Shown: positions 34,328-44,957 of the stretch, piece after piece
How the letters are laid out: every line of letters starts with the position of its first letter
How positions within the stretch are numbered: the first letter of the stretch is position 1
NCBI RefSeq assembly: GCF_000312545.1
Contig: NZ_HE997540.1
Coordinates: 628,764-692,763, forward strand
Reading direction: 5' to 3'
Origin: Bartonella senegalensis OS02
Lineage (GTDB): Bacteria; Pseudomonadota; Alphaproteobacteria; Rhizobiales; Rhizobiaceae
Length of the DNA stretch: 64,000 nt
Made by a program: the position numbers and the translations under genes
Notes under the pieces: model-generated
The model's input: only the letters and a program-made list of their open reading frames with translations
The model's database searches: none
Told to the model about the DNA's origin: nothing

Positions 34328-34800
34328 TTGATTTATAATGATAATATATCTTCTTACAATTTAGATAAGAGCACCCAATTGTAAGATTGTCTTATTTTAA
34401 ATCCTCTTATAATGAATCAAAAAGAAACTTTTTATTGATAGTTCATAAAAAGGACTGGCGTATGGAAAAACCTGATTTAGAAAAAAGTAAATAGGGCTCT
34501 TATGAATCATCTTTATATGCCGCAAGCAGTCGTAAAATTGGGAGCAGATAAATACATGAAAGTGTCTGCTTGTATCTTCATAAGGGTAAAGATGATATAG
34601 TGCCCTGTAGATTCTACGCTTATGCTATTTACAGGTGCTGTCGTGAAATGGACGAGGTTAAAATTTAATTAAACTGTTTCTTTAAAGTAAATTTGTGTAT
34701 GAAATATCTTAACGTCATGCTGTTTATGCATTGAGGAACATGAATTTCTATTAAAAAACGTAAGAAAAAAAACAGAATACTGTTATTTTGCCCATTTACG
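34328..34800 (+). pseudogene. Integrase 5' remnant with conserved leader (copy B)
   Basis: The leader 34328-34501 begins TTGATTTATAATGATAA and contains CCCAATTGTAAGATTGTC. The coding remnant starts at ATG 34502 (MNHLYMPQ) and shifts frame. It then reads LHKGKDDIVPCRFYAYAIYR and CCREMDE, a degraded form of the integrase N-terminal motif LHK.KDGGAQW.YRYAIYGRRREMG. Near 34730-34790 a further stretch (EEHEFLLKNVRKK) fits the DPIKERE..K region of such integrases. No catalytic domain is present. It faces copy D. Confidence 0.65.
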
Positions 34801-34854
34801 CACTTATTTTAAAAAGGCATCCGTTAACGCACAAAAACCCCTTCACCCTCATGA

Positions 34855-35149
34855 GGTCATTCGTGAAGGATAAATAAAAAATCCATTGTGCATCACCAAC
34901 TTTATGCTTATTAAGCAGCAAACCAGCATCATTATTCTCTTTGTCAGCATTGCGACACCTGTTTTATTAAGACAATTCATGAAAGACATTTTTTTCTTTA
35001 AGTGTTTTTATCCACACATCAATCCCACTTATAACAGGCACGAGAATGATTTTGAGTGATTCATTCTAAAAGGATTTGAAATGAGAGAATCCTACGATAT
35101 TCGGAGCTCTTATTGAAGTTAAAAAATGATAATTATCTTTATAAACCAA
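34855..35149 (-). pseudogene. Integrase 5' remnant with conserved leader (copy D, inverted)
   Basis: On the minus strand the leader begins TTGGTTTATAAAGATAAT at 35149 and contains GTAGGATTCTCTCATTTC and AGAATGAATC, matching copies A-C. The remnant starts at ATG 34980 (MNCLNKTGVAMLT), shifts frame, and continues as NNDAGLLLNKHKVGDAQWIF. This is again the arm-binding N terminus of a tyrosine recombinase (DGAGLWLHKRKDGGAQW). It degenerates before the YRYT/RREMG block. It lies tail-to-tail with copy B, making an imperfect large inverted repeat. Confidence 0.68.
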
Positions 35150-36174
35150 TTTATTATATACAGCATGCGCTTTCTGGAAAAACAGCGTTATAAAGCATAC
35201 AGAACGTTGGATATCAATTAGAAAGAGGTCCTTACTTTTTATAAAACACGACGTAAAACAACAAAATCACATCAAAAAAATATAAAAAATCCTATCGTTT
35301 ACCATCCGAAATAAATGTTTTTTACAACACAATATATAAGAATATAAGAGAAGATCCCATCGTAAAACCACTTTGACAAATAAAAATATTCAATAGGAAA
35401 ATTGTTATTTCTGTTATCTTAGAGCAACATACATCTGTTCATTTGTAGAGATCTCCACTTTCTCAAGAAATAAAAATGAGGATATCATTTAACCCCCTGA
35501 AGCGATGAAACATTGGGGTCATTCACGTCCTTTTACATAAACAACTTACATAAACAGCATTGACTGCAACCAATCAAACAAGAAACAGCTGTAATCACGT
35601 AAATTCCATTCTCAAAAAACCACTTGAATAGATGATAATATCTTACGCACATTCCTATGAAAAATATCTCTGTAACTCATCTCTAGAGATAACATTCTGA
35701 AAATATTCTAAAATATTTCACTAAAATGCTACGATACATGCAAACTTTGTTTATTCTAACCCCTTAAGCCTTGTTCGCGATCAAGCCACTTTACATTTTG
35801 CATTTAAACAATTAAACAATGGTTTGATTACAAACCTTAAAAAAGATAGGTTTTTTTAGAAAAAAATCACAAAAAACTCATACACCTAGAGTATCTTGAA
35901 CAGTGACATTACAGAGAGAGATTGCCAGTATAGCCTATTGTCCATGAGTACGCTTTTGTTCAAATCTGATAGCACTCGAAACAAAATTTGCCCCAAAAGC
36001 TCTAAAAAGAAATATGAAAACTCCCTCACAATAGGTTATTTTAAAATAACTTGTAGAAACTCTTCTCTTTTCAAGCAAAAGGAATGCTACCCCTTCCAAG
36101 ATTATGATGCATATAAAAAATTGAGTGCAAATAATCTTTCAAAAATGCTCTTGCTCCACACATTTGATAGGTAT
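35150..36174. other. Rest of the gene-free island
   Basis: About 1 kb of AT-rich DNA between integrase copy D and the dnaJ stop. One open frame (35896-36246, 116 codons) overlaps the end of dnaJ and has no domain or ribosome binding site. I see no RNA gene. Confidence 0.45.
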
Positions 36175-37320
36175 TCATTGATTTTGACCGGAAATATTTT
36201 CAAAAAACTCCTTCATGCGCGAAAAAAAACCATGCGATTGTGGTGAATTTTCGTGATTTGAAAGTTTCTCAAATTTTTGCAACAATTCACGTTGCTCTTG
36301 CGTCAATTTCTGCGGTGTTTCAATCGTGATATGAATATAAAGATCACCCCTCCCTTGCTGGCGACGTAACATGGGCATTCCTTTGCCTTTCAGGCGGAAT
36401 TGACGTCCATTTTGTGTCCCTTCTGGAACTTTAACACGTGCTTTGATACCATCAAGATCGGAAACTTCAAATTCTCCTCCTAAAGCAGCTGTCACCATTG
36501 AAATAGGAACGCGACAATGAAGATCTGCCCCCTCTCGCTGAAAAAATTCATGCGGTTTAACAGAAAGGAAAATATAAAGATCACCGCTAGGACCACCACG
36601 AATACCAGCATCTCCCTCACCAGAAAGACGAATACGCGTCCCATCTTCTATACCGGCTGGAATGTTTACACTCAATGAACGGTTCTTCTCTACCCGTCTT
36701 GTTCCTTGGCATTTTGGACATGGATCCTTAATAGTTTCACCACGTCCATGACATGCAGGACATGTTCTCTCAATGGAAAAGAAACCTTGTGCAGCACGTA
36801 TACGACCAGCCCCATGACAAGTGCCACAAACTTGTGGTTTAGAGCCCTTTTTCGCACCTGATCCTTCACAAGAATCGCACACAACAGAGCTAGGAATGTT
36901 AATTTGTGCGGTTTTTCCTGAAAATGCCTCTTCTAAGGTCACTTCCATATTATAACTTAAATCTGCGCCACGCTCACGACCATCACCGCGCTTACGGTGC
37001 CCACCTCCCATAATATCGCCAAAAAAATCTTCAAAAATATCAGCAAATCCACCGGCAGAAAAACCACTAAAGGGATTTCCTCCCCCGTGGTTATTATTTT
37101 CAAAAGCCGCATGGCCAAACCGGTCGTAAGCAGCTCGCTTTTGAGGATCTTTGAGAACTTCATAAGCTTCACCAATTTCTTTGAATTTCCGTTCTGCCTC
37201 TTTGTCCCCCGCATTGCGATCAGGATGATATTGCATCGCCAGCTTGCGAAAAGCAGACTTTAGCTTTTTATCATCACATTCGCGAGTCACGCCAAGAATT
37301 TCATAATAGTCGACCTTCAT
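36175..37320 (-). CDS. dnaJ: Chaperone DnaJ
   Basis: This 381-residue type I J-protein stimulates DnaK ATPase and delivers clients. It has an N-terminal J domain with HPDRN (residues about 33-37), a Gly/Phe-rich linker ([17 protein letters not shown]), four CxxCxGxG zinc repeats ([32 protein letters not shown]) and the C-terminal client-binding domain. Two ATGs are adjacent (37323 and 37320); the second gives [14 protein letters not shown] lies just upstream. It follows dnaK on the same strand. Confidence 0.96.
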   Translation of the reverse strand: MKVDYYEILGVTRECDDKKLKSAFRKLAMQYHPDRNAGDKEAERKFKEIGEAYEVLKDPQKRAAYDRFGHAAFENNNHGGGNPFSGFSAGGFADIFEDFFGDIMGGGHRKRGDGRERGADLSYNMEVTLEEAFSGKTAQINIPSSVVCDSCEGSGAKKGSKPQVCGTCHGAGRIRAAQGFFSIERTCPACHGRGETIKDPCPKCQGTRRVEKNRSLSVNIPAGIEDGTRIRLSGEGDAGIRGGPSGDLYIFLSVKPHEFFQREGADLHCRVPISMVTAALGGEFEVSDLDGIKARVKVPEGTQNGRQFRLKGKGMPMLRRQQGRGDLYIHITIETPQKLTQEQRELLQKFEKLSNHENSPQSHGFFSRMKEFFENISGQNQ

Positions 37321-37415
37321 CATGTATTCCTGATAAGTTTTTATCATCCATTTTCATGGATAAAATTTGCTTTCAATTTATCTTTTTAGCCATAAAGTTG
37401 CAACTCATCTCAAAT

Positions 37416-37454
37416 AATAAAGCCCATCCCTCTATTTCAAAGGCTGGGTTTATT
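37416..37454 (-). terminator. Probable hairpin after dnaK
   Basis: AATAAAGCCCA (37416-37426) can pair with TGGGTTTATT (37445-37454) with one bulged base and a loop of 18. It lies between dnaK and dnaJ and may attenuate read-through into dnaJ. Confidence 0.5.
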
Positions 37455-37478
37455 ACTTGATCAACACAGTTTTTACAT

Positions 37479-39365
37479 TTATTTCTTCTTGTCATTAATT
37501 TCTTCAAAATCAGCATCAACAACATCATCATTCTTTGTTTCTGTGTTCGCTGTTGCTGCTTGTGAAGCTTCATACATAGCCTGTCCGAGCTTCATACTGA
37601 CTTCTGCCAATTTCTGCATTTTCGCTTTTACCTCTTCAGTATCAGTGCCCTCAAGCGCAGATTTCAAATCTGATATTGCAGTCTCAATCTGTCCTTTCTC
37701 TTCAGCAGATACTTTATCACCATATTCCGTAAGCGACTTTTCTGTTGAATGAATAAGAGCTTCTGCTTGGTTTCTGGCTTCAACACCTTCACGACGCTTT
37801 TTGTCTTCAGCCGCATGCTCTTCTGCATCCTTTACCATTTTTTCAATGTCAGCATCACTGAGACCACCTGATGCCTGAATACGAATTTGATGTTCTTTAC
37901 CAGTCCCTTTATCTTTGGCTGAAACATTGACAATACCATTTGCATCAATATCAAAAGTAACCTCGATCTGAGGCACACCACGTGGTGCTGGTGGAATACC
38001 AACAAGATCAAATTGCCCCAATAACTTGTTATCATTAGCCATTTCGCGTTCACCTTGGAAAACACGAATAGTCACAGCATTTTGATTATCATCAGCAGTT
38101 GAAAAAACTTGTGATTTTTTAGTGGGAATAGTGGTATTGCGTTCAATAAGACGTGTAAAAACCCCGCCCAAAGTTTCAATACCTAAGGATAAAGGCGTGA
38201 CATCCAAGAGCAACACATCTTTCACATCGCCCTGTAAGACACCGCCTTGAATAGCAGCACCCATCGCCACAACTTCATCGGGATTAACGCCTTTGTGTGG
38301 ATCTTTGCCAAAGAAGCTCTGCACAACTTCTTGAATCTTTGGCATACGTGTCATACCGCCCACTAAAACAACTTCGTCAATCTCACCAGCTTTTAGTCCT
38401 GCATCTTTCAATGCTGCTTTACAAGGCTCGATAGTACGCTTGACTAAATCATCAACGAGAGATTCAAATTTTGCCCGAGTCAACTTCATCGTTAAGTGCT
38501 TAGGACCAGATTGATCAGCTGTGATAAAGGGTAAATTGATTTCTGTTTGCTGTGAAGAAGAAAGTTCAATCTTTGCTTTTTCTGCTGCTTCTTTTAAACG
38601 CTGCAACGCTAGTTTATCATTTTTCAGATCAATCCCTTGTTCTTTTTTGAATTCATCTGCAAAATAACCGACCAAGCGCATGTCAAAGTCTTCACCACCT
38701 AAAAACGTATCTCCATTCGTTGATTTAACTTCAAAAACGCCATCTCCAATTTCAAGTACAGAAATATCAAATGTACCACCACCAAGGTCATAAACAGCAA
38801 TCGTTTTTCCGTCTTTTTTATCCAAACCATAGGCTAAAGCTGCAGCTGTAGGTTCATTGATAATCCGCAAAACCTCAAGGCCCGCAATTTTGCCAGCATC
38901 TTTGGTAGCCTGACGTTGTGCATCATTAAAATAAGCAGGAACAGTAATAACTGCTTGTTCAACCTTTTCACCAAGATAAGACTCTGCAGTTTCTTTCATC
39001 TTTTGCAAAATCATAGCTGAAATTTGCGAAGGAGAATATTTCTTACCTGCTTCTTCAACCCATGCATCACCATTGTCACCTTTAACGATTTTATAAGGCA
39101 CAAGAGCTTTATCTTTTTCAACCATAGGGTCATCAAAACGGCGCCCAATCAAACGTTTAACTGCAAAAATCGTCCCTTCGGGATTCGTAACCGCTTGCCG
39201 TTTAGCAGGTTGCCCAACAAGTCGCTCCCCTCCATCAGTAAAGGCAACAACAGAAGGTGTCGTCCGCGCTCCTTCTGAATTTTCAATAACCTTTGCGTTT
39301 TTGCCATCCATAACAGCAACACAAGAGTTAGTCGTTCCCAAATCAATACCTATTACTTTTGCCAT
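37479..39365 (-). CDS. dnaK: Chaperone DnaK (Hsp70)
   Basis: This 628-residue Hsp70 has an ATPase domain ([42 protein letters not shown], the [14 protein letters not shown] phosphate loop) up to about residue 385. The linker [15 protein letters not shown], the substrate-binding beta domain, the helical lid and an acidic tail ending [10 protein letters not shown] follow. The ATG at 39365 has GGAG eight bases upstream; the frame extends seven codons further. A CTTG-N17 heat-shock promoter candidate lies at 39454-39482. Confidence 0.97.
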   Translation of the reverse strand: MAKVIGIDLGTTNSCVAVMDGKNAKVIENSEGARTTPSVVAFTDGGERLVGQPAKRQAVTNPEGTIFAVKRLIGRRFDDPMVEKDKALVPYKIVKGDNGDAWVEEAGKKYSPSQISAMILQKMKETAESYLGEKVEQAVITVPAYFNDAQRQATKDAGKIAGLEVLRIINEPTAAALAYGLDKKDGKTIAVYDLGGGTFDISVLEIGDGVFEVKSTNGDTFLGGEDFDMRLVGYFADEFKKEQGIDLKNDKLALQRLKEAAEKAKIELSSSQQTEINLPFITADQSGPKHLTMKLTRAKFESLVDDLVKRTIEPCKAALKDAGLKAGEIDEVVLVGGMTRMPKIQEVVQSFFGKDPHKGVNPDEVVAMGAAIQGGVLQGDVKDVLLLDVTPLSLGIETLGGVFTRLIERNTTIPTKKSQVFSTADDNQNAVTIRVFQGEREMANDNKLLGQFDLVGIPPAPRGVPQIEVTFDIDANGIVNVSAKDKGTGKEHQIRIQASGGLSDADIEKMVKDAEEHAAEDKKRREGVEARNQAEALIHSTEKSLTEYGDKVSAEEKGQIETAISDLKSALEGTDTEEVKAKMQKLAEVSMKLGQAMYEASQAATANTETKNDDVVDADFEEINDKKK

Positions 39366-39453
39366 ATTATAATCTCCATTCAGCAAGCTACCTCAAACCT
39401 TCATTAAGCATCTTTCCAAGACAGCTCCTACTAAACTCAAAGTCTGAACTAAC

Positions 39454-39482
39454 TTTAAGTTACACAAATGATAAATTGCAAG
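39454..39482 (-). promoter_or_regulatory. Candidate heat-shock promoter of dnaK
   Basis: On the minus strand: CTTGCA (39482-39477), 17 bases, CTTAAA (39459-39454), ending about 90 bases before the dnaK ATG. The spacing equals that before hsp20 and grpE, but the -10 part is weaker. Confidence 0.4.
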
Positions 39483-40236
39483 CCTAACACGTCTTGCTGC
39501 TTCGTATATAAGAATAGGCTCTGATCGCTACAAGAGAATAATGAGAGAAACATTCCCAAAATAAAATTTTTCTTTATAAAAGAAGCATTTTTCTTACACG
39601 CCAACATTGTGTTTACTGGATACTCGCGCAACAATATATGCCCCTGTAATTCTCACAAACATATCAGTCTAAAAAAGATAATGTATGAATAGCCACTTTT
39701 TTCTCTCATCGCCATACGGCATATTCAGATGAAAAATTTTTTAAAATATTGCGCAAACACAACAGACTCATGCCAAAAATATCATAGATTTCTCTGCGCA
39801 ACATCTGATAGATTTCATATCTCATACAGCCAGAGAAAACAATGCCCCTTCTCTCGACAACTTAAATAACGTCAAATACAACCTTTCCAAAGGCTAAGAA
39901 TATTATCTGTCACTCTATTCTCAACGGCTCTGCTTTTAACCACTTCATCTTTTACTGCTGTTTAAAAGCTATATGTTAAAGACATTCAACATAACCTTCT
40001 CTTTTTGATCTACTGACGTTTTCAATTTGCAAATATAAATATATTGGGAATATCTCTTTTGCCTTTAACTGCACTGTTATTTGAAACCTTATTGCTTTGA
40101 TCCAAAATCTTAAGAGACCCAATGCCTCTTATACTCACATGTAATTGGTATGGTATTCACAATTCTTTCTTTTATTTTGAACAAAAATTCTGCTAAAGAT
40201 AGATATAGGGTGTATTTCACAAAGGAGGGTCAATCA
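39483..40236. other. Long gap between dnaK and the copper chaperone gene
   Basis: About 750 bases without a plausible gene on either strand. Apart from the dnaK promoter candidate at its left edge and the AAAGGAGG at 40223-40230 at its right edge, nothing is recognised. Confidence 0.45.
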
Positions 40237-40791
40237 ATGGTAACATTTATCGTCGCAAGAATGAAAGATCTCATATCTCAAGATCCGGCTTTCGCACAAT
40301 ATCCACTCAAAAAGGTTATCAAAAATGTAGCGTGGATTCTGCTCTTTGCTTGCATCAACCACCCTGCAACTGCTCAACAATATAAAGTTGGAGATATAGA
40401 AATCCTTCATCCTTGGACACGCGAAACACCCAGGGGTATAAAAGTGGGCAGTGGTTATCTCTATATCATTAATCATAGCAGTACCCCAGATCGTTTAGTG
40501 TCTGTTTCAACCAACGGTGTACAGGCAACAGAAATTCATTCCATGGCGGTTGTTAATGATATTATGAAAATGGAAAAAATGCATAATGGCATTGAAATCC
40601 CTGGCAATGGCGAAATTACCCTTAAGCCTGGTGGTGATCATATTATGTTTATGGGGCTTTCACAACCATTCAAACTAGGTGACAAAATTAACGCAAAATT
40701 AACATTTGAAAAAGCGGGAACAATTAACGTTGAATTCTCTGTAAATGCTACGGGAGAAAAATTACCTTCCAAATCAGCTCCTACGCCCTGA
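40237..40791 (+). CDS. PCu(A)C-family periplasmic copper chaperone
   Basis: The ATG at 40237 follows a strong AAAGGAGG and gives 184 residues; the longer upstream frame is not needed. A basic/hydrophobic stretch at about residues 25-46 ending PATAQQ is a likely signal peptide with an unusually long N region. The ligands of the PCuAC fold are visible: H and M of EIHSMAVVNDIMKMEKM, and H and M of GGDHIMFMGL. Such proteins deliver Cu(I) to cytochrome oxidase. The C-terminal tail is polar. It ends before a perfect 15-bp hairpin. Confidence 0.86.
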   Translation: MVTFIVARMKDLISQDPAFAQYPLKKVIKNVAWILLFACINHPATAQQYKVGDIEILHPWTRETPRGIKVGSGYLYIINHSSTPDRLVSVSTNGVQATEIHSMAVVNDIMKMEKMHNGIEIPGNGEITLKPGGDHIMFMGLSQPFKLGDKINAKLTFEKAGTINVEFSVNATGEKLPSKSAPTP

Positions 40792-40829
40792 ATTGTTTCC
40801 TCACTCTCTAACGCGTATTCCAATATGAG

Positions 40830-40869
40830 AATGAGAATCATAAAGTTTTTTTTATGATTCTCATTTTTT
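40830..40869. terminator. Strong terminator hairpin between convergent genes
   Basis: The perfect 15-bp stem AATGAGAATCATAAA / TTTATGATTCTCATT (40830-40844 with 40851-40865) has a six-base loop and T-run on the plus strand (40864-40869). It lies between the copper chaperone gene and the LysM gene. Confidence 0.88.
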
Positions 40870-40913
40870 AACACTGTAAAATAGCTGTAAAGAAAAAAAC
40901 TTATCCTCTGTCT

Positions 40914-41375
40914 TCATGAAGCGTGATCAATTTCAGGAATACGCAAAACTTGTCCAGGATAAATTTTATCGGGAGATTTTAGCATCGGCTTATTGGCTTC
41001 AAAAATAAATGTATTTTTATCACCTTGCCCTTTTCCATAAACTTCTTCGGCAATTTTCCAAAGAGTATCACCAGATTTCACCTCATAAAAGCGAGAAGCT
41101 TTTATAGACGCAGTATCTATAATCCTCAATTGGCCAATATCAACAGAAGAGATACCCTGCGCATTACCAACAACCAAAAGTGTTTTTTCAAGTGTTTCTC
41201 TATCTGGAACTTCACCACTTAAAATAGCTTTACCATTTTCAACCTGAATATTCACTTTTTCTGTGCCAACAAGTTGAAAATTATCGAACGCAGCCTTAAA
41301 ATCTTTCTCTGTTGGCTCCAAATCCCCAATACCAAGTTTTTCACCAACCGTTTTCATAAAATTAAAAAACCCCAT
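40914..41375 (-). CDS. BON and LysM domain protein (YgaU/Kbp-like)
   Basis: The ATG at 41375 follows AAGGAGG and gives 153 residues (MGFFNFMKTVGEKLG). A BON domain spans about residues 25-90 (FDNFQLVGTEKVNIQVENGKAILSGEV). A C-terminal LysM domain covers about 100-150 (YEVKSGDTLWKIAEEVYG to YPGQVLRIPE). No signal peptide is visible, as in E. coli Kbp (YgaU), a cytoplasmic potassium-binding protein; a role here is by analogy only. Confidence 0.9.
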   Translation of the reverse strand: MGFFNFMKTVGEKLGIGDLEPTEKDFKAAFDNFQLVGTEKVNIQVENGKAILSGEVPDRETLEKTLLVVGNAQGISSVDIGQLRIIDTASIKASRFYEVKSGDTLWKIAEEVYGKGQGDKNTFIFEANKPMLKSPDKIYPGQVLRIPEIDHAS

Positions 41376-41795
41376 TATCGCCTCCTTTTTTGCAATATGT
41401 GCAAATTTTTGCAAATACATCACCACACTCTTTTCTCTGCTTTTAAAACAGATAGGGAGTTTTTTTTAACTTCAACGATTAAAAGCGAACCTGTTTAATT
41501 CTGAGCCTGTGTAATTATGGTACAGAAACACTCATAAATTTTGATCAAAAAAACGGTCATTTAAAAATTTATCCTCCGAAAAGGGATCTTAATATGTGCA
41601 AAAGCGTTATAAAATTGCAGAGATAAAACAATCTTTTATCGTAAAGATAAAAAGTTTTTTACTCAGTTACAGTTTGTATCATATTTGTTTTGCAAAAAAA
41701 ATGTGAACTCCCATATAAATACCTTAGGTTAAATAGCGTAGATAATTTGCTAAAATTGCAATAGAAAACACGGCAATAGAAAGGTCTAAAAAGTC
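41376..41795. other. 420-base gap upstream of the two-component system
   Basis: It must contain the chvI promoter. An AT-rich hairpin followed by six T (about 41632-41660) could be a weak terminator. No gene is visible. Confidence 0.4.
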
Positions 41796-42518
41796 ATGAA
41801 AGATAATCCAACAATCACACAAACGATTGTACTTGTTGATGATGACCGCAATATTTTGACATCGTTATCTTTTGCACTTGAAACAGAAGGCTATCGAGTT
41901 GAAAGCTATACAGATGGAGCATCTGCGCTCAAAGGTCTAACACTCCATCCTCCACATTTAGCTATTTTTGATATTAAAATGCCTCGAATGGACGGGATGG
42001 AGCTTTTGCGCCGCCTACGTCAAAAGTCTGATATTCCAGTTATCTTTCTTACCTCTAAGGATGATGAAATTGATGAACTGTTTGGTCTTAAAATGGGAGC
42101 TGACGATTTTATCACCAAACCCTTTTCTCAACGTCTGCTCATTGAACGGGTGAAAGCTATTTTGCGCCGTGCGAATACTCGTAACCAACCGCTTGCAACA
42201 GGAGCATCGCCTACCTCTTCCCTTAAACGCGGAGATCTTGTCATGGACCAAGAACGTCATACCTGTACATGGAAAGATAAACCTGTTATTCTAACTGTCA
42301 CAGAATTTTTGATTCTGCAAACCTTAGCACAAAGACCAGGAGTGGTAAAAAGTCGTGATGCTTTGATGGATGCAGCCTATAGTGATCAAGTTTATGTAGA
42401 TGACCGCACTATCGATAGTCACATTAAACGTCTGCGTAAAAAGTTTAAACAAGTGGATGATGATTTTGCAATGATTGAAACACTTTATGGTGTAGGTTAT
42501 CGCTTCCACGAGGTATAA
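41796..42518 (+). CDS. chvI: Two-component response regulator ChvI (BatR)
   Basis: This 240-residue OmpR/PhoB-type regulator has a receiver domain at about 10-120 with acidic pocket VDDDRN, phospho-acceptor Asp59 in [17 protein letters not shown] and Lys in FITKPF. A winged-helix DNA-binding domain spans about 140-238 ([24 protein letters not shown]). In Bartonella the orthologue BatR controls the VirB type IV secretion system and its effectors in response to host pH; in rhizobia ChvI/ChvG (ExoS) controls acid and envelope responses. The kinase gene follows after 24 bases. Confidence 0.94.
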   Translation: MKDNPTITQTIVLVDDDRNILTSLSFALETEGYRVESYTDGASALKGLTLHPPHLAIFDIKMPRMDGMELLRRLRQKSDIPVIFLTSKDDEIDELFGLKMGADDFITKPFSQRLLIERVKAILRRANTRNQPLATGASPTSSLKRGDLVMDQERHTCTWKDKPVILTVTEFLILQTLAQRPGVVKSRDALMDAAYSDQVYVDDRTIDSHIKRLRKKFKQVDDDFAMIETLYGVGYRFHEV

Positions 42519-42542
42519 AGCTATTTTGTCGCAAAAATTTGA

Positions 42543-44342
42543 ATGGCAATCAAATCGATGACAAAAAATACTCAACTGGAAACCCTACAAAAAATAACCC
42601 AAAACGGTCTCCCCTCGTCTCCATCTTCTATATTTTCTGATTTGCGTTTTCGGATACAACGTCTTCTCAGACAGTTGCTTTTTTCCAGTCTTACACGCCG
42701 TATTGTCATTTTGAATCTTGCTGCTCTTGCCATTTTGGTTACAGGCATTTTATATCTTAATCAATTTCGTGACGGATTGATTGAAGCGAAAATCAAAAGC
42801 TTATGTACCCAAGGAAAAATTATCGCTGGAGCCATTGCTGCCTCCGCAACGATAGATACAAATTCTATTCTCATCGATCCCCAAAAACTTTTGGAATTAC
42901 AAGCTGGAGAAAGCGTTACACCCGCACCTCAATCAACAGACTCTTGGGATTTTCCCATTAATCCTGAACAAGTTGCCCCCCTTTTAAGACGCCTTATCAC
43001 ACCTAAAACAACAAGAGCACGTATCTATGATCGTGATGCGACTTTGCTTCTTGATTCACGCGTTCTTTATTCTAGCGGCGAAGTTTTTAGTTATGATTTA
43101 CCCCCACTTAAAACTGAAAAAAACCTGTGGGAGCGCTTCTATTCATGGTTTTCAAGTGTACTTTATGGCAATGGTATTGCCATCGATAGAGAGCAAGCTA
43201 AAAAACGCAGTATTGTTTATCCAGAAGTTTACCGAGCACTTAATGGATCGCTTGCAACCGCTAAACGACGCAACAGACAAGGTCAATTAATTGTTTCTGT
43301 CGCCGTACCTGTTCAACGCTATCGGGCTGTGGTGGGTGCGCTCCTTCTTTCAACTACAGGTTCAGATATTGATGATATTGTAAAAGGTGAAAGACTGGTT
43401 ATTTTTAAAGTCTTTGCCGTCGTAGGCAGTGTGCTTTTGGTACTTTCCCTCTTTTTAGCCCACACGATTGCCCACCCATTGAGTAAACTATCTGCCTCCG
43501 CCAACCGTGTGCGCAATGGCAACAATAAGCGCGTTGAAATTCCTGATTTTTCAATGCGCGAAGATGAAATTGGTCATCTTTCAACCTCTATTCGTGATAT
43601 GACCAATGCCCTTTATATGCGTATCGAAGCCATTGAACGCTTTGCTGCTGATGTAAGCCACGAATTAAAAAATCCACTTACCTCACTGCGTAGTGCTGTT
43701 GAAACGCTCCCTTTGGCTAAAAATGAAGAAGCACAGGAACAATTAATTGAAATTATTCAACATGATGTGCGTCGTCTTGATCGTCTGATTACTGACATTT
43801 CTGATGCTTCGCGACTTGATGCAGAGCTTGCTCGTGAAACAGCGCAAATTGTTGATGTAACGCTGCTTTTGGAAAGTCTTGTTCATGCTGTTCAGGAAGT
43901 TTATCGTAATAGGCAAAATATTGATATAAGCCTTAATATTATCCCACGTCCTCATGGAAAGCCCTACCTTGTATTGGGACATGAGCTTCGTTTGGGGCAA
44001 GTGATTTCCAATCTCATTGAAAATGCTCGTTCTTTCATTCCCCATGATAATGGAAAAATTTATATAACTCTGAAAAGTCATGCTGCAAATCTTGTCTTAA
44101 CTATTGAAGATAATGGCCCTGGTATTCGCTCAGAAAATATTGAACGCATTTTTGAACGCTTTTACACTGATCGACCAAGCGAAGATACATTTGGACAAAA
44201 CTCAGGACTTGGTCTTTCTATTAGTCGGCAAATCATTGAAGCTCATAATGGGACAATTACAGCGGAAAATATTGTTGACCCCGAACTTGAAAATAGTAAA
44301 ACTGGAGCACGTTTTATTATTGTCCTTCCCTTCGCTCGATAA
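42543..44342 (+). CDS. chvG: Sensor histidine kinase ChvG (BatS)
   Basis: This 599-residue membrane kinase has an N-terminal cytoplasmic stretch, then a first membrane helix at about 50-70 (RRIVILNLAALAILVTGILYL). A periplasmic sensor domain follows at about 75-280, then a second helix near 287-310, and HAMP. The HisKA box FAADVSHELKNPLTSLRSA has phospho-accepting His373, and the HATPase domain shows N box LGQVISNLIENARSF, DNGPGIR and GLGLSIS. It is the partner of ChvI. hprK starts 24 bases later, so sensing and the phosphotransferase genes form one operon. Confidence 0.94.
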   Translation: MAIKSMTKNTQLETLQKITQNGLPSSPSSIFSDLRFRIQRLLRQLLFSSLTRRIVILNLAALAILVTGILYLNQFRDGLIEAKIKSLCTQGKIIAGAIAASATIDTNSILIDPQKLLELQAGESVTPAPQSTDSWDFPINPEQVAPLLRRLITPKTTRARIYDRDATLLLDSRVLYSSGEVFSYDLPPLKTEKNLWERFYSWFSSVLYGNGIAIDREQAKKRSIVYPEVYRALNGSLATAKRRNRQGQLIVSVAVPVQRYRAVVGALLLSTTGSDIDDIVKGERLVIFKVFAVVGSVLLVLSLFLAHTIAHPLSKLSASANRVRNGNNKRVEIPDFSMREDEIGHLSTSIRDMTNALYMRIEAIERFAADVSHELKNPLTSLRSAVETLPLAKNEEAQEQLIEIIQHDVRRLDRLITDISDASRLDAELARETAQIVDVTLLLESLVHAVQEVYRNRQNIDISLNIIPRPHGKPYLVLGHELRLGQVISNLIENARSFIPHDNGKIYITLKSHAANLVLTIEDNGPGIRSENIERIFERFYTDRPSEDTFGQNSGLGLSISRQIIEAHNGTITAENIVDPELENSKTGARFIIVLPFAR

Positions 44343-44365
44343 ACCCTTTACCCAAAGCCAAAAGC

Positions 44366-44830
44366 ATGAAAACAAAAAATGAAATACTCCATGCGAATTG
44401 CCTCCAATTGGGAGGCAAGGGCCTCCTGATTATAGGCCCGTCGGGTTCAGGAAAATCAACCCTCACCCTTTCTTTGCTCGACCGTGCTGGATGGTCAAAA
44501 CGTGAAGCAAAACTGATCAGTGATGATTATACAATATTGCGTGTGGAAAATGGAAAACTTCACGGATATACTCCAGAAGGTTTGCAGGGCGGTATCGAAA
44601 TTCGCGGTGTCGGACTTTATACGATAGAATTTGAAAAACAAACAACTATCGATTGTGTTATTCTCCTCGGTCCTGAATATGAACGGTTTTCCACAAATCA
44701 GACTTTTAAATTTGCAGATCTACGCATTCCTCTTTTAAAACTTCCTAGCCTTCGTGAAGCAGATTGTACAGCCATTTGCCAAGCTATTGAAGCATTCTTT
44801 TTTAGAAAAATATGGTTGAAATCCGTCTAA
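44366..44830 (+). CDS. hprK: HPr kinase/phosphorylase, short alphaproteobacterial form
   Basis: Only 154 residues, about half the Firmicutes length, because the N-terminal domain is absent. The catalytic core is intact: Walker A GPSGSGKS at 24-31, the family motif LISDDYTIL, and the HprK signature GGIEIRGVGLYTI. It would phosphorylate and dephosphorylate HPr on the regulatory serine. It sits between the ChvG kinase and the EIIA and HPr genes, an order conserved in rhizobia. Confidence 0.92.
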   Translation: MKTKNEILHANCLQLGGKGLLIIGPSGSGKSTLTLSLLDRAGWSKREAKLISDDYTILRVENGKLHGYTPEGLQGGIEIRGVGLYTIEFEKQTTIDCVILLGPEYERFSTNQTFKFADLRIPLLKLPSLREADCTAICQAIEAFFFRKIWLKSV

Positions 44831-44957
44831 TTTTTTCCGAATAAAGAAAAAATCATACTTTTTGCCTTTTTTTTGCAAATTTTTCTTGGCAACAGAACAA
44901 AGCCTTGTAAAATGTTTTTCTCACCATATCTTTCTACTTAACAGGAGTTTTTATAAA

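Noticed and set aside
34840..34869. Inverted repeat CCTTCAC / GTGAAGG as a terminator or att site
   Set aside because: Seven pairs with a 16-base loop and no T run; it lies between two decayed integrase copies and can be chance.
35896..36246. Plus-strand frame of 116 codons before dnaJ
   Set aside because: It overlaps the 3' end of dnaJ on the other strand, lacks a ribosome binding site and has no recognisable domain; composition fits chance.
41632..41660. AT-rich hairpin plus T run upstream of chvI as a terminator
   Set aside because: The stem is short and made mostly of A-T pairs, and no upstream plus-strand gene needs it; kept only as a note.
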